Origin: JALCLA01 sp965653565
GTDB taxonomy: Bacteria > Pseudomonadota > Gammaproteobacteria > Xanthomonadales > Xanthomonadaceae
Direction: 5' to 3'
DNA length: 64,000 bases
Assembly (NCBI GenBank): GCA_965653565.1
Contig: CBFHAI010000020.1
Location: 1-64,000, forward strand
The position numbers and the translations under genes were made by a program. Below the pieces are notes generated by a model. It was not told where the DNA came from and did no database searches. It saw nothing but the letters and a program-made list of their open reading frames with translations. Position 1 is the first letter of the stretch; every line of letters begins with the position of its first letter. This document shows, one piece after another, positions 32,404 through 41,599 of this stretch.

Positions 32404-33648
32404 TTACCGGCGGGTGCCGGATTTCTTCGGTGGGGCTTCTGTCCCCTCCTTGAGTCGGTCGAGATAGTCGGCCCACGCTTGCATCATCGTGCGCCGCTCA
32501 TCCAAGTAATGCGCCTTGTTGTAGGTGTCGCGAATCGCATCGGGGTCGCCGTGTGCGAGCTGGCGTTCGATCCAGTCGGGGTGATAGCCCTGTTCGTTAA
32601 GCGCGGTGCTAAGCAGGTGTCGAAAGCCGTGGCCCGTCTGCTTGCCCGCATACCCGATCGCCTTGAGCAACACGGCAACGGCGCCTTCGCTCATCGGCCG
32701 GCGCGGGTCGTTGCGGTTGATGAACACGTACTCGAACGTACCCGTCACGCGATGCACGCGGCGCAGGGCATCGACCGCCTGCGTCGGGAGCGGGGTCAGA
32801 TGGGCATAGCCTTTTTTCATCCCCTCGCGGCCCTTCTCGATCGTCCATAACGCGTCATCGAGATCGAGTTCCGCCCATCGCAGGGTGCGCAGCACTCCCG
32901 GCCGGCTAGCGGTCCACAGCGCCAGCCAGACGGCGACCTTCGTCAGCTCTGAGCCGGTGTAGTCATCGAGTGCGCGCAGGAAGGCGGGTAGCTCATACAG
33001 GGCCAGGTGCGCATGGTTCTTTGTCTCGGGTGCGATCTCGGCCACGGCGCCCAGGTGCTCGGCCGGGTTGTGAGTCGTCAACCCCTTCGCGATGGCGTAC
33101 TCGAAGATCCGCGTCAGCCATTGCCGCGACTTCTTTGCGACGTTGTGCGCCTTGCGCTGCTCGATGCGCTTCACGACATCATCAAGTTCAGGCGCGGTGA
33201 TGTTGGCCAGCGGCCGAGAGGCGAGGGGAGGGAGGATGTCTTTGCGGAGGTACTGGTCGACCTTTTCGATCGTCGCCGGTTTCCATCGGGGCGTGTTGTG
33301 CTCGAACCATTTGTTGGCAGCGTCGCCGAAGGTCCGCGCGACGGTCTGACGGATGGCGAGCTTGCGCTGCCGCTTGTCCTCGTTGGGGTCGATGCCTTTG
33401 AGCAGCAGCGCCTTTGCCTCTGCGCAACGCTGCGTAGCTTCCTTCAGCGTGACGTGCTTGAACGTGTCGGGCGCATACACGCCGAGCGCGAGCATCTTTT
33501 CGAGGCCGCCGTAGCTGTAGCGCAGGCGCCAATACTTCGAGCCGTCGGGGTTGACGATGATGCAGAACCCTTCGCCGAGCGACACCCGATAAAGCTTCTC
33601 GCGAGGCTTTAGGTTTCGGATTTCGGTGTCGGTGACGCGGGCGGCCAA
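32404..33648 (-). CDS. P4-type tyrosine integrase
   Basis: A 414-residue integrase. It has an N-terminal DUF4102-like arm-binding domain (RVSLGEGFCIIVNPDGSKYW), a core-binding SAM-like domain (about 105-190), and the catalytic domain. Catalytic residues seen are Arg in TASRPGVLRTLRW (about 257), HGFRHLLST (His and Arg, about 343-346), His in QLAHGDPDAIRDTYNK (about 367) and Tyr (about 376). It integrates the element into the adjacent tRNA-Leu, 185 bp away, and reads away from the tRNA. The catalytic set looks intact. Confidence 0.93.
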   Translation of the reverse strand: MAARVTDTEIRNLKPREKLYRVSLGEGFCIIVNPDGSKYWRLRYSYGGLEKMLALGVYAPDTFKHVTLKEATQRCAEAKALLLKGIDPNEDKRQRKLAIRQTVARTFGDAANKWFEHNTPRWKPATIEKVDQYLRKDILPPLASRPLANITAPELDDVVKRIEQRKAHNVAKKSRQWLTRIFEYAIAKGLTTHNPAEHLGAVAEIAPETKNHAHLALYELPAFLRALDDYTGSELTKVAVWLALWTASRPGVLRTLRWAELDLDDALWTIEKGREGMKKGYAHLTPLPTQAVDALRRVHRVTGTFEYVFINRNDPRRPMSEGAVAVLLKAIGYAGKQTGHGFRHLLSTALNEQGYHPDWIERQLAHGDPDAIRDTYNKAHYLDERRTMMQAWADYLDRLKEGTEAPPKKSGTRR

Positions 33649-33652
33649 GCCA

Positions 33653-33678
33653 TACCCCTACGGTGGGGCGAAATGCCC
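33653..33678. repeat. TACCCC-GGGG hairpin upstream of the integrase
   Basis: TACCCCTACGGTGGGGCGAA followed by ATGCCC, starting 5 bp before the integrase start codon. It resembles the element at 18065-18090. Possible operator or integrase arm site. Confidence 0.4.
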
Positions 33679-33752
33679 TTACCCGCCTTTCTACTCGGGT
33701 TTGCGGCCGACTGCAAGCGACCACCCACGAACGACGACGAATCGCAGGCAAC

Positions 33753-33781
33753 AAAAAACCCCGCTTTCGGCGGGGTTTTTG
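33753..33781. terminator. Bidirectional terminator between tRNA-Leu and integrase
   Basis: CCCCGC/GCGGGG stem with a TTTCG loop, flanked by AAAAAA and TTTTT, so it can act in both directions. It would end the tRNA transcript. Confidence 0.88.
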
Positions 33782-33832
33782 GTATCGCTTCGGATCTCGG
33801 CGAACTCCCGCGAACGTACGCGGGTAACTTGT

Positions 33833-33918
<86 letters not shown>

Positions 33919-34133
33919 GGTGTCGCGGCACGGGGCGTCGGGGACGCGGCGGGCGAGCGAGCCGCGTAATTTACGGATCGATCCGGGCCTTGTCAATGAG
34001 GGCGGGCCGGGCCTTGGGCGGTTGCGGCCGGCCGCCGGCGCCGGCCTTGTCGTGCCCGATTCGGCGGCGCTCGTCGTCGCGCGTTCGGTTTCCGTTCGGA
34101 AGTTGCGTGCGCGACGCGGTGTAACATCGAGGC

Positions 34134-36695
34134 ATGAAGAAAAATAACAGTGGCGGCAAGCGAGGAACCGGCGGCAAGGCTGCGCCGGAAGCGAAAGGCA
34201 AATCGGCGCGCGGGCCGAAAGCGTCCGGGCCGACAGCGTCCAGGCCTAAATCGGCAGGATCGCGGCAGGGTGCCAAGCCCGCGGCGAAACGCCCGCCGTG
34301 GATGCCCGATCTGCCGCCCGGTCCGCCGCCGGGACGTCGTCCCGCCGGTGCGCGCACCGACGCGCCGCAGCGCGGCCCGGTGCCGCGTCCGCTGCCGACG
34401 CATCGTGCGCCATCCGCTGCGCGCGTCGAGCCCGGCCAGGATCCGTACGCCGAACGCGAAGCGCTGCGCTACGAGCGGCCGATCGCCAGTCGCGAGGCGA
34501 TCCTGGCGCATCTGGTCGAGGCCGACGGGCCGCAGAGTGCCGAACAGATCGCCGAAAAACTCGGCCTGTCCGCGCCGGATCGCTTCGATGCGTTGAACAA
34601 ACGCCTGGCCGCCATGTTGCGCGACGGCCAGTTGCTCGCCAATCGGCGCGGCGCTTACGCCGTGGCGCAGCGGCTCGATCTGATCGCGGGCACCGTCATC
34701 GCGAATCCGGAAGGCTTCGGTTTCCTGCGTACCGAAACCGGTGGCGACGATCTGTTCCTGCCGCCGGGCGAGCTGCGCAAGGCGATGCACGGCGACCGCG
34801 TGCTGGCGAGCGTCACCGGCATGGATCGCCGCGGTCGGCGCGAGGGCGCGATCGTGGAAGTGCTCGAGCGCCGCCTCACGCGCATCATCGGACGCTACGG
34901 CGAGCGCGGCAGCATCGGTTATGTATCGCCCGACGACCGCCGCGTGCTGCACGACGTGATGATCCCGCCCGATGCGCGCGAAGGCGCGCGCGAAGGCCAG
35001 CTCGTGGTGTGCGAGATACTGGAACCGCCGCGCAATGGCCGCCCGCCGTTCGGCAAGATCCTCACCGTGCTGGGCGACAAGTTGACGCCGTCGCTGGTGG
35101 TGGAGGCCGCGATCCATGGCCACGGCCTGCCGCACGAATTCCCGCGCGAAGCGCTGGAAGAAGCCGCCGCCGTGCCGCTCACCGTCGACGAATCGATGGT
35201 GGCCGGCCGCATCGATCTGCGCCAGATGCCGCTGGTCACCATCGACGGCGAAGACGCCAAGGATTTCGACGACGCGGTATGGTGCGAACCCAATCGCAAC
35301 GGCTTCCGGCTCGTCGTCGCGATCGCCGATGTGTCGCACTACGTGCGGCCGGGCACGGCGCTCGACAACGAAGCGCAGGATCGCGCGACCTCGGTCTATT
35401 TCCCCGGTTTCGTCGTACCGATGCTGCCGGAGACGCTGTCGAACGGCATCTGTTCGCTCAAGCCGAAAGTCGATCGCCTGTGTTTCGTCTGCGACATGCA
35501 GATCGATCGCAAAGGCGTGACGACCAGTTCGAAATTCTACGAAGCCGTGATGCGTTCGCACGCGCGGCTCACCTACACGCAGGTGTGGAAAGCGCTGGCG
35601 CCCGAGCAGCAGATCGAAGGCGAGGGTGAGGAAGCGATCGCGCAGGTCGGCGAACTGATGCCGCAGATCGAACGCCTGCATCAGTTGTTCGACGTGCTCG
35701 CCAAGGCGCGTGCGCAGCGCGGTGCGATCGAGTTCGAATCGGGCGAGGTGCGTTTCGTGCTGGGCCCGGCCGGCGAAGTGGTACAGGCCGGCATGCTCGA
35801 ACGCAACGACGCGCACAAGCTGATCGAAGAATGCATGATCGCGGCGAACGTCGAGGCCGCGAAATTCCTGCTCGAACGCAAGATTCCGGCGCCGTATCGC
35901 ATCCATGATCGGCCGCCGGAAAACAAATATGCCGAATTGCTCGAATTCCTCGCCGAGTTCGGCCTGCGCATGCCGCCCTGGGGCAAGGTGCAGCCCGGCG
36001 ACTTCACCACGCTGCTGAAGAAGGTACGCAAGCGCGCCGATGCCGGCCTGATCGAATCGGTGCTGCTGCGGTCGCAGAGCCTGGCCGTGTACTCGCCGGA
36101 CAATATCGGGCATTTCGGTCTGGCGCTCGAATCGTATGCGCACTACACGTCGCCGATCCGGCGTTATCCGGATCTGCTCGTGCATCGCGCGATCAAGCAC
36201 GCGCTGCAGGGCGGGCGCGCCGAGAATTTCGACTACGCCGCGCACGATATGGCGCACCTGTCGCTGCATTGCTCCGAGCGCGGCCGGCGCGCCGACGAAG
36301 CGTCGCGCGAAGTCGACGAGCGTTACCGCGCCGCGTGGATGGAAAAACACGTCGGTTCCGAATTCGACGGCACCATCAGCGGCGTCACGTCGTTCGGTCT
36401 GTTCGTCGAACTGACCGATTCGAAGGTCAACGGCTTGATCCATGTGACGCAGTTGCCGAACGACTATTACCACTTCGATCCGGTGCGCAAGACGCTCGCC
36501 GGAGAACGCACCGGTTCGAGTTTCCGGCTCGGCGATCCGGTGCGCGTGCTGGTGCTGCGCGCCAGCGTGGAAGATCGGCGCATCGATTTCCGTCTCGCAC
36601 CGCCGGCGCCCGCCGAGCAGGGAAAGCCGAAGAAGCCGGCGGGACCGGTTGGATTGCCAGACGCGACACCGGCGAAGCGGAAGAAGCGCCGGTGA
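34134..36695 (+). CDS. rnr: Ribonuclease R
   Basis: An 853-residue 3'-5' exoribonuclease that degrades structured RNA, including rRNA and tmRNA-tagged messages. The first 115 residues are a basic Pro/Ala-rich extension longer than in E. coli. Then follow a winged helix (REAILAHLVEADGPQSAEQI), cold-shock domains (GFGFLRTETGGDDLFLPPGE), the RNB catalytic domain with DGEDAKDFDDAVW (about 373-385), and a C-terminal S1 domain (SEFDGTISGVTSFGLFVELT). The tail is Lys/Arg-rich. It overlaps rlmB by GTGA, forming the conserved rnr-rlmB pair. Confidence 0.97.
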   Translation: MKKNNSGGKRGTGGKAAPEAKGKSARGPKASGPTASRPKSAGSRQGAKPAAKRPPWMPDLPPGPPPGRRPAGARTDAPQRGPVPRPLPTHRAPSAARVEPGQDPYAEREALRYERPIASREAILAHLVEADGPQSAEQIAEKLGLSAPDRFDALNKRLAAMLRDGQLLANRRGAYAVAQRLDLIAGTVIANPEGFGFLRTETGGDDLFLPPGELRKAMHGDRVLASVTGMDRRGRREGAIVEVLERRLTRIIGRYGERGSIGYVSPDDRRVLHDVMIPPDAREGAREGQLVVCEILEPPRNGRPPFGKILTVLGDKLTPSLVVEAAIHGHGLPHEFPREALEEAAAVPLTVDESMVAGRIDLRQMPLVTIDGEDAKDFDDAVWCEPNRNGFRLVVAIADVSHYVRPGTALDNEAQDRATSVYFPGFVVPMLPETLSNGICSLKPKVDRLCFVCDMQIDRKGVTTSSKFYEAVMRSHARLTYTQVWKALAPEQQIEGEGEEAIAQVGELMPQIERLHQLFDVLAKARAQRGAIEFESGEVRFVLGPAGEVVQAGMLERNDAHKLIEECMIAANVEAAKFLLERKIPAPYRIHDRPPENKYAELLEFLAEFGLRMPPWGKVQPGDFTTLLKKVRKRADAGLIESVLLRSQSLAVYSPDNIGHFGLALESYAHYTSPIRRYPDLLVHRAIKHALQGGRAENFDYAAHDMAHLSLHCSERGRRADEASREVDERYRAAWMEKHVGSEFDGTISGVTSFGLFVELTDSKVNGLIHVTQLPNDYYHFDPVRKTLAGERTGSSFRLGDPVRVLVLRASVEDRRIDFRLAPPAPAEQGKPKKPAGPVGLPDATPAKRKKRR

Positions 36696-37432
36696 GCGGC
36701 GGTCAATGGGTGGTGGGAATCAACGCGGTGGCCGCCGCGCTGGAGAACGATCCTGCGAACGTGCGTGAAGTGCTGGTCGAAGCGCGCGCGCGCAATCCGC
36801 GGCTGCAGGAAATCGCCGATTCGGCGCGCACGGCGGGCATCGCCGTGCGCACCGTGCCGAGCGACGCGCTGGAAAAACTGTCGTCGGGCAACCGTCATCA
36901 GGGCGTCGCGGCAAATTATGCGTCGGCAAAAAACTACGACGAGAACGATCTGGAAGCGCTGCTCGAAAGCGCATCGGGCCCGGCGCTGATCCTGGTGCTC
37001 GATGGCGTGCAGGATCCGCACAATCTCGGCGCCTGCCTGCGCAGCGCGGCGGCCGCCGGCGTGACCGCCGTGATGATTCCGAAAGACAAATCCGCGCCGG
37101 TGAATGCGACCGTGCGCAAGACTTCCGCCGGCGCCGCCGACCGCGTGCCGGTGGTGCGCGTGACCAATCTCGCACGCTCGCTGGCGGCGCTGAAAGAAGC
37201 CGGCGTGTGGTTCGTCGGGCTCGCCGGCGAGGCCACGCAGTCGCTCTACACGGTCGATCTGAAGGGCTCGATCGGCATCGTGATGGGCGGCGAAGGCGAG
37301 GGCATGCGCCGGCTCACGCGCGAGCACTGCGACTGGCTGGCGAAGATTCCGATGCAGGGCGACGTCGAAAGCCTCAACGTGTCGGTGGCTACCGGCATCG
37401 CACTGTTCGAAGCGCGCCGCCAGCGCGGCTGA
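36692..37432 (+). CDS. rlmB: 23S rRNA (guanosine-2'-O-)-methyltransferase RlmB
   Basis: A 246-residue SPOUT methyltransferase that modifies G2251 (E. coli numbering) of 23S rRNA. Visible are an N-terminal L30e-like domain (WVVGINAVAAALENDP), motif 1 VLDGVQDPHNLGACLRSA, motif 2 IGIVMGGEGEGMRRL, and motif 3 IPMQGDVESLNVSVATGIAL, which forms the knot. GTG 36692 overlaps the rnr stop and gives the family length. Confidence 0.96.
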   Translation: MSGGQWVVGINAVAAALENDPANVREVLVEARARNPRLQEIADSARTAGIAVRTVPSDALEKLSSGNRHQGVAANYASAKNYDENDLEALLESASGPALILVLDGVQDPHNLGACLRSAAAAGVTAVMIPKDKSAPVNATVRKTSAGAADRVPVVRVTNLARSLAALKEAGVWFVGLAGEATQSLYTVDLKGSIGIVMGGEGEGMRRLTREHCDWLAKIPMQGDVESLNVSVATGIALFEARRQRG

Positions 37433-38505
37433 TGCAGCAACCGTTGCGCGAATCGGGGCTCGACGCGCTGCGCGTCGCCGGCGCCCTGCTGGTGATGTTC
37501 GCGCACGGCGGCTACTTCCTGTTCGCAGCCATGCCGGATTTCGACGCGTTCGCGCTGTCGGGCTGGCTCGGTACCGAAGTGTTCTTCGCGCTCACCGGAT
37601 TTCTCGTGATGCGCGAAATTCTCGCGCTTGCACCACGCACCTTGACGCCCGCAGCGCGCTACGCCGCCTGGCGGTTGTGGCGCATCGCGCCGCTGTTCTG
37701 GCTGGCATTGCTGGCGCATCTGGCGATCGTCAGTTTCGACGGACGTGGTTGGCCGCCCGATCTGTGGCGTTATCCGTTGCTCGTGCAGAACGTGACGACG
37801 GTGCACCCATCGTTTTTTGGCGAGGCGTGGAATCTGCCCATCATCGTGCTGTTTTCGCTGATTGCGCCGGGCTTGATGCTCGGCGCGCAGTCGTTTGCGA
37901 AGCCGCGGACGCTTCTGCTGGTATTGCTTGGCGTGTTGATCGTGGCTGCGATCGGCATGCGTGCGGAGTGGGTGGCGCAGCATTCGGTGGCGTGGGACGA
38001 AGGCGTTCGCAAGCTGGTTGTCACGCGCATCGACGCCTGCCTTTACGGAGCGTTGGCGGCCTGTCTGATGCCGCGCATCGCGGAGTTCCGGATTGTCGCG
38101 GCCGTGGTCGCGGTGGTCGCGCTGACGCTGGCCGTGTGGATGTTCGCCGGCTTGCCGCGCGACGCGAGCGACGCGGCGAAAATGTTCTCGTTCGTCGCCT
38201 CCGGCGTGGCGATGGCGACGGCATGCGTTGCGCTGACCGGTGCGTGGCGCGGGCCGCGTATCGTCGGAATCGCCGCACGCTGCGCCTATCCGCTATATCT
38301 GGTGAACATGCCGCTGCTGTTCGTATTCGCGTGGCTCGGCTTCGGACAGACGCCGGATGCGGCGAGCGGAGTGTTGCGATTCGCGTGCTGGTTTGCAGTA
38401 TCGCTGCTCGCAGCGGCAATACTGCACTACACGATCGAACGTCCGCTGCTCGCGTGGGGACGCCGCACGATCAAGCCTTCGGCCGTGGCCGCGTCCAATC
38501 GCTGA
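37432..38505 (+). CDS. Acyltransferase 3 family membrane protein
   Basis: A 357-residue inner-membrane acyltransferase of the OafA/YrhL type with about ten transmembrane helices. The N-terminus GLDALRVAGALLVMFAHGGY carries the family His, followed by WLGTEVFFALTGFLVMREI and RLWRIAPLFW. Such enzymes move acetyl or other acyl groups onto cell-surface sugars or lipids. It overlaps rlmB (TGATG). Its last 35 nt overlap the convergent sterol-desaturase-family gene. The acceptor is unknown. Confidence 0.85.
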   Translation: MQQPLRESGLDALRVAGALLVMFAHGGYFLFAAMPDFDAFALSGWLGTEVFFALTGFLVMREILALAPRTLTPAARYAAWRLWRIAPLFWLALLAHLAIVSFDGRGWPPDLWRYPLLVQNVTTVHPSFFGEAWNLPIIVLFSLIAPGLMLGAQSFAKPRTLLLVLLGVLIVAAIGMRAEWVAQHSVAWDEGVRKLVVTRIDACLYGALAACLMPRIAEFRIVAAVVAVVALTLAVWMFAGLPRDASDAAKMFSFVASGVAMATACVALTGAWRGPRIVGIAARCAYPLYLVNMPLLFVFAWLGFGQTPDAASGVLRFACWFAVSLLAAAILHYTIERPLLAWGRRTIKPSAVAASNR

Positions 38506-39286
38506 TCGGCGAAAACAGCGCCCGATCGATCCGGTTCAGATCGTCGCCGGCATGCGTCCCCGTCTCGGGCCACTCGTCGCGCTGCGGCCGCACGTAGGTT
38601 CCGAAAAGCACGTCCCAGATCGGGAAAAACGCTGCGAAATTGACGTCCGTGTGTTGTTCGAGCACCGAATGGTGCAGCCGATGCAGTTGCGGCCCTGCGA
38701 TCACCGGCGTGAACGGCCCGAACGGCACGCGCAGGTTCAGATGGATCACGAAACCCCACAGCAACAGCGCGTTCCACAGCCACACGATGTTGGGCGGCGA
38801 GATGTCGAAGATCATGCCCAGCGGCAGGAACACCAGGAACACGCGCACCGGCTCCTCGAGGAAATGATGCCGCTGCCCGCTCGTCACATTGATCGACCGA
38901 TCGGCGTGATGCAGCTTGTGCAACGACCAGAACCAGCCGAAACGATGCTGCGCGCGATGCATCCAGTAGTAAAAGAAATCGAAGATCAGAAAGAACAACA
39001 GCCCCTGCAGCGACTGCCAACCGAATCCGTCGGGAAGTTTGATCGGCAGCCAGTGACCGTGACCTTCGATCCACGGCTGCGTAATCGCCGACAACGGCGG
39101 CACCAGCAGATGCGTGAAGAAGACGAACGGCAGGGTGTAGAGCAGATTGAATCCGATATGCCCCCACGGCTGGTTCTGCTGCGCCAGGCGCACGCGCTCG
39201 ATCAGCAGACCGACGGCGTAGACGACGAGCACGAATTTGAGCGTCTGCCAGGTGTTGGCGAGAGCGTCGGCAAGAAAGTGGGGCAT
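38471..39286 (-). CDS. Sterol desaturase / fatty-acid hydroxylase family protein
   Basis: A 271-residue membrane di-iron oxygenase family protein with four hydrophobic segments. The His clusters are visible: HRAQHRFGWFWSLHKLHHAD (HxxxH and HxxHH), HHFLEE, and HRLHHSVLEQHTDVN. The family hydroxylates or desaturates lipids, carotenoids or sterol-like molecules. ATG 39286 is preferred because the 17 residues upstream to GTG 39337 are Pro/Lys-rich and atypical, but no strong ribosome site decides. Substrate unknown. Confidence 0.85.
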   Translation of the reverse strand: MPHFLADALANTWQTLKFVLVVYAVGLLIERVRLAQQNQPWGHIGFNLLYTLPFVFFTHLLVPPLSAITQPWIEGHGHWLPIKLPDGFGWQSLQGLLFFLIFDFFYYWMHRAQHRFGWFWSLHKLHHADRSINVTSGQRHHFLEEPVRVFLVFLPLGMIFDISPPNIVWLWNALLLWGFVIHLNLRVPFGPFTPVIAGPQLHRLHHSVLEQHTDVNFAAFFPIWDVLFGTYVRPQRDEWPETGTHAGDDLNRIDRALFSPISDWTRPRPKA

Positions 39287-39425
39287 GGTGGGGAGTTTAG
39301 CTGGCGGCGGCTTTTTTGGCCGCAAGTGGGGTTTCACGTTTGTGTTGGGTATGTCGGGACCCGGGAATCCAGTGACTTTGGAGTGTTCGGTTTCCGCAAC
39401 TCCATTCCAATCCCGTCCATCCCGT

Positions 39426-39468
39426 CCTTCGACAGGCTCAGGACAGCCTGTCCTGAGCCTGTCGAAGG
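39426..39468. repeat. Perfect 21-bp inverted repeat (CCTTCGACAGGCTCAGGACAG type)
   Basis: CCTTCGACAGGCTCAGGACA begins the left arm, and the exact inverse follows after a 1-nt centre. This sequence type is a widespread intergenic repeat in several proteobacterial genomes. It lies in the 354-bp gap 39287-39640, which also holds the terminator below and a short direct repeat (CCACTTTCATCAA) but no gene. Confidence 0.9.
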
Positions 39469-39551
39469 GCGGAATGACGAAGGCTGGATGTCACTGAATT
39501 CTCCGCCCGGACGCAGGGCTACCCGTCGCACCTCGTCGAAGCGCGTCAACA

Positions 39552-39582
39552 CACAAAAAACAACGGCCGGTTTCCCGGCCGT
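39552..39582 (-). terminator. Rho-independent terminator of the M2 dipeptidase gene
   Basis: ACGGCCGG/CCGGCCGT perfect 8-bp stem with a TTTC loop. On the reverse strand it is followed by TGTTTTTTG. It lies about 60 nt after the dipeptidase stop codon. Confidence 0.9.
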
Positions 39583-39640
39583 CATTAAAATCCACTTTCA
39601 TCAAACCACTTTCATCAACTCAATTTCATAAAAACCAAAC

Positions 39641-41500
39641 TCACCACCCGCATGTCTTCCCGGCATTCTGCTCCTTCAACCACCCCTGCAGCGGTGCGAA
39701 GTAATCCAGAATCGCCGACGCATCCATCTGTTCGCCACCGGTGAGTTCCTTCAGCGTCTGCTGCCACGGCTGCGATTGGCCTTTCTGCAGCATCGCCCAA
39801 TACTTCGCGCCGGCTTCCTTGTTGCCGTAGAAACTGCACTCATGCAGCGGCCCAGTATGCCCGCTGGCATCGCATAGCGATTTGTAGAACTGGAATTGCA
39901 GCACGTGCGCGAGGAAGTAGCGCGTGTAGGGCGTATTGCCGGGGACGTGGTATTTCGCGCCCGGGTCGAAGAATTGTTCGTCGCGCGCGGTGGCGGGGGC
40001 GACGCCCTGGTATTTCTTGCGCAGTTCCCACCAGGCCTTGTTGTAGTCCTCGGGCTTGATGCGGCCGTCGAAGACGCCCCAGCGCCATTGGTCGATCAAC
40101 TTGCCGAACGGCAGGAAGGCGACCTTGTCGAGCGCCATCTTCATCTGGCCGTTGATCAGCGATTCGTTCGACACCTTGGGCTCGTCGACCAGGCCGATCG
40201 AGCTCAGGTATTTGGGCGTCATCGACAGCACGATGGTGTCGCCGATGGCTTCGTGGAAGCCGTCGTTGGCGCCGCTCTGGAAGATCGGCGGCAGGTGGTT
40301 GTAGGCCAGGTAGTAATAGATGTGGCCGAGTTCGTGATAGATCGTGGTGAACTCGTCTTCGTTGGGCTGGATGCACATCTTGATGCGCACGTCGCCCTGG
40401 TAATTCATGTCCCAGGCGCTGGCGTGGCACACCACGTCGCGGTCGCGCGGTTTGAGCAATTGCGATTTTTCGTAGAACGACGGCGGCAGCGCGGGCATGC
40501 CGAGCGAGGTGTAGAAATCCTCGGCGCGCTTGGCCATTTTCACGGCGTCGTATTTCTGTTTTTCCAGGCCGCCGGTGACGTTCAGGCTGCCGGCATTCTT
40601 GTACGGCTCCACCAGATCCCAGATGTTGCCCCACTGCTGCGCCCACATATTGCCGGTGAGGTGGGCCGGGATCATGCCGTCGACCGAGCCTTGCTCGCCG
40701 TATTTCTCTTCGAGCTTGCCGCGCACGTAGCAGTGCAGGTCGTCGTAGAGTGGTTTGACCTGGCCCCACAGGCGATCGGTTTCGGCTTCGAAATCGGCCG
40801 GCGACATGTCGTAGCCGGAGCGCCACATTTCGCCGGTGTCCTTGAAGCCGAGTTCGCGCGAGCCTTCGTTCACCAGTTCGGCGAAGCGCGTGTAGTCGGC
40901 GCGCATCGGCGGCGAGATGGTGTGCCAACCGGCCCAGGCTTCGAGTTGTTCGTCGTAGTTGCGGCTGCTGCGCAGCGTGTCTTCGAGTTCGCCGAGCTGG
41001 CGGCATTTCTTGGCGTCACCTTCGCCGGTGCAGTAGGTGCCCGAGCCGTACATGCCTTCGAGCTTGGTGGCGATCTGCGTGAGTTCGGCGAGTTTCTTCG
41101 GATCCTTCGGCGCCGGCATCGAGGTCGCCAGTTTCAGCAGATGGATCGCGCGCGCGGTTTCGGGGCTCAGCTGCAGGCCCGCGAAACGTTTGGATTCTTC
41201 GATGTCGCGGCCGAGTTTGGCCAAGGTACGCTCATTGGCTTTCGCTGCCAGCAATTGCGTGTCGGCGTTGATGTAGGTGACCGACACCCACTGCGCGGCG
41301 GCGGCTTCCGGAAAGTCGGTCTTGTATTCGGCGTTGAGCCGGGCGACGAAGGCGTCGGCCTCGGCCGGCGTGGCCTTGGCGGCGGCGGGAGCGGCGGCGG
41401 TGTCGGTCTGAGCCGTGCTCTGACTGCAACCGGAAAGTGCGGCGAGGCCGACGGCGACGGCCAGCGCCAGCAGCGCGCGATGTTGATTCACGATGTGCAC
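39641..41500 (-). CDS. M2-family peptidyl-dipeptidase (bacterial ACE-like), lipoprotein
   Basis: A 619-residue zinc dipeptidyl carboxypeptidase related to angiotensin-converting enzyme, as known in xanthomonads. It has a lipoprotein signal (LAALSGCS) and an Ala/Thr linker. YHELGHIYYYLAY supplies the two zinc His residues and the catalytic Glu (about 387-391), and FHEAIGDTI the third ligand Glu. Substrate-pocket segments (ASAWDMNYQGDVRIKMCIQP, PGNTPYTRYFLAHVLQFQFY) are intact. It would act in the periplasm, taking dipeptides from peptide C-termini. It is monocistronic with its own terminator. Confidence 0.95.
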   Translation of the reverse strand: MHIVNQHRALLALAVAVGLAALSGCSQSTAQTDTAAAPAAAKATPAEADAFVARLNAEYKTDFPEAAAAQWVSVTYINADTQLLAAKANERTLAKLGRDIEESKRFAGLQLSPETARAIHLLKLATSMPAPKDPKKLAELTQIATKLEGMYGSGTYCTGEGDAKKCRQLGELEDTLRSSRNYDEQLEAWAGWHTISPPMRADYTRFAELVNEGSRELGFKDTGEMWRSGYDMSPADFEAETDRLWGQVKPLYDDLHCYVRGKLEEKYGEQGSVDGMIPAHLTGNMWAQQWGNIWDLVEPYKNAGSLNVTGGLEKQKYDAVKMAKRAEDFYTSLGMPALPPSFYEKSQLLKPRDRDVVCHASAWDMNYQGDVRIKMCIQPNEDEFTTIYHELGHIYYYLAYNHLPPIFQSGANDGFHEAIGDTIVLSMTPKYLSSIGLVDEPKVSNESLINGQMKMALDKVAFLPFGKLIDQWRWGVFDGRIKPEDYNKAWWELRKKYQGVAPATARDEQFFDPGAKYHVPGNTPYTRYFLAHVLQFQFYKSLCDASGHTGPLHECSFYGNKEAGAKYWAMLQKGQSQPWQQTLKELTGGEQMDASAILDYFAPLQGWLKEQNAGKTCGW

Positions 41501-41599
41501 CTCTCACAGGCCCGCACCCCTCCGGTGCGGTGAAGGGGGCAGGCTAGTGAGGACGCGGGCGGGGCGCAAGTAGGCCGGCACGGCGCCGGCCTGCAGGGC

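Noticed and set aside
33993..36473. 826-codon reverse open frame opposite rnr
   Set aside because: It is a shadow of the rnr reading frame; composition is His/Arg-rich and no motif is present.
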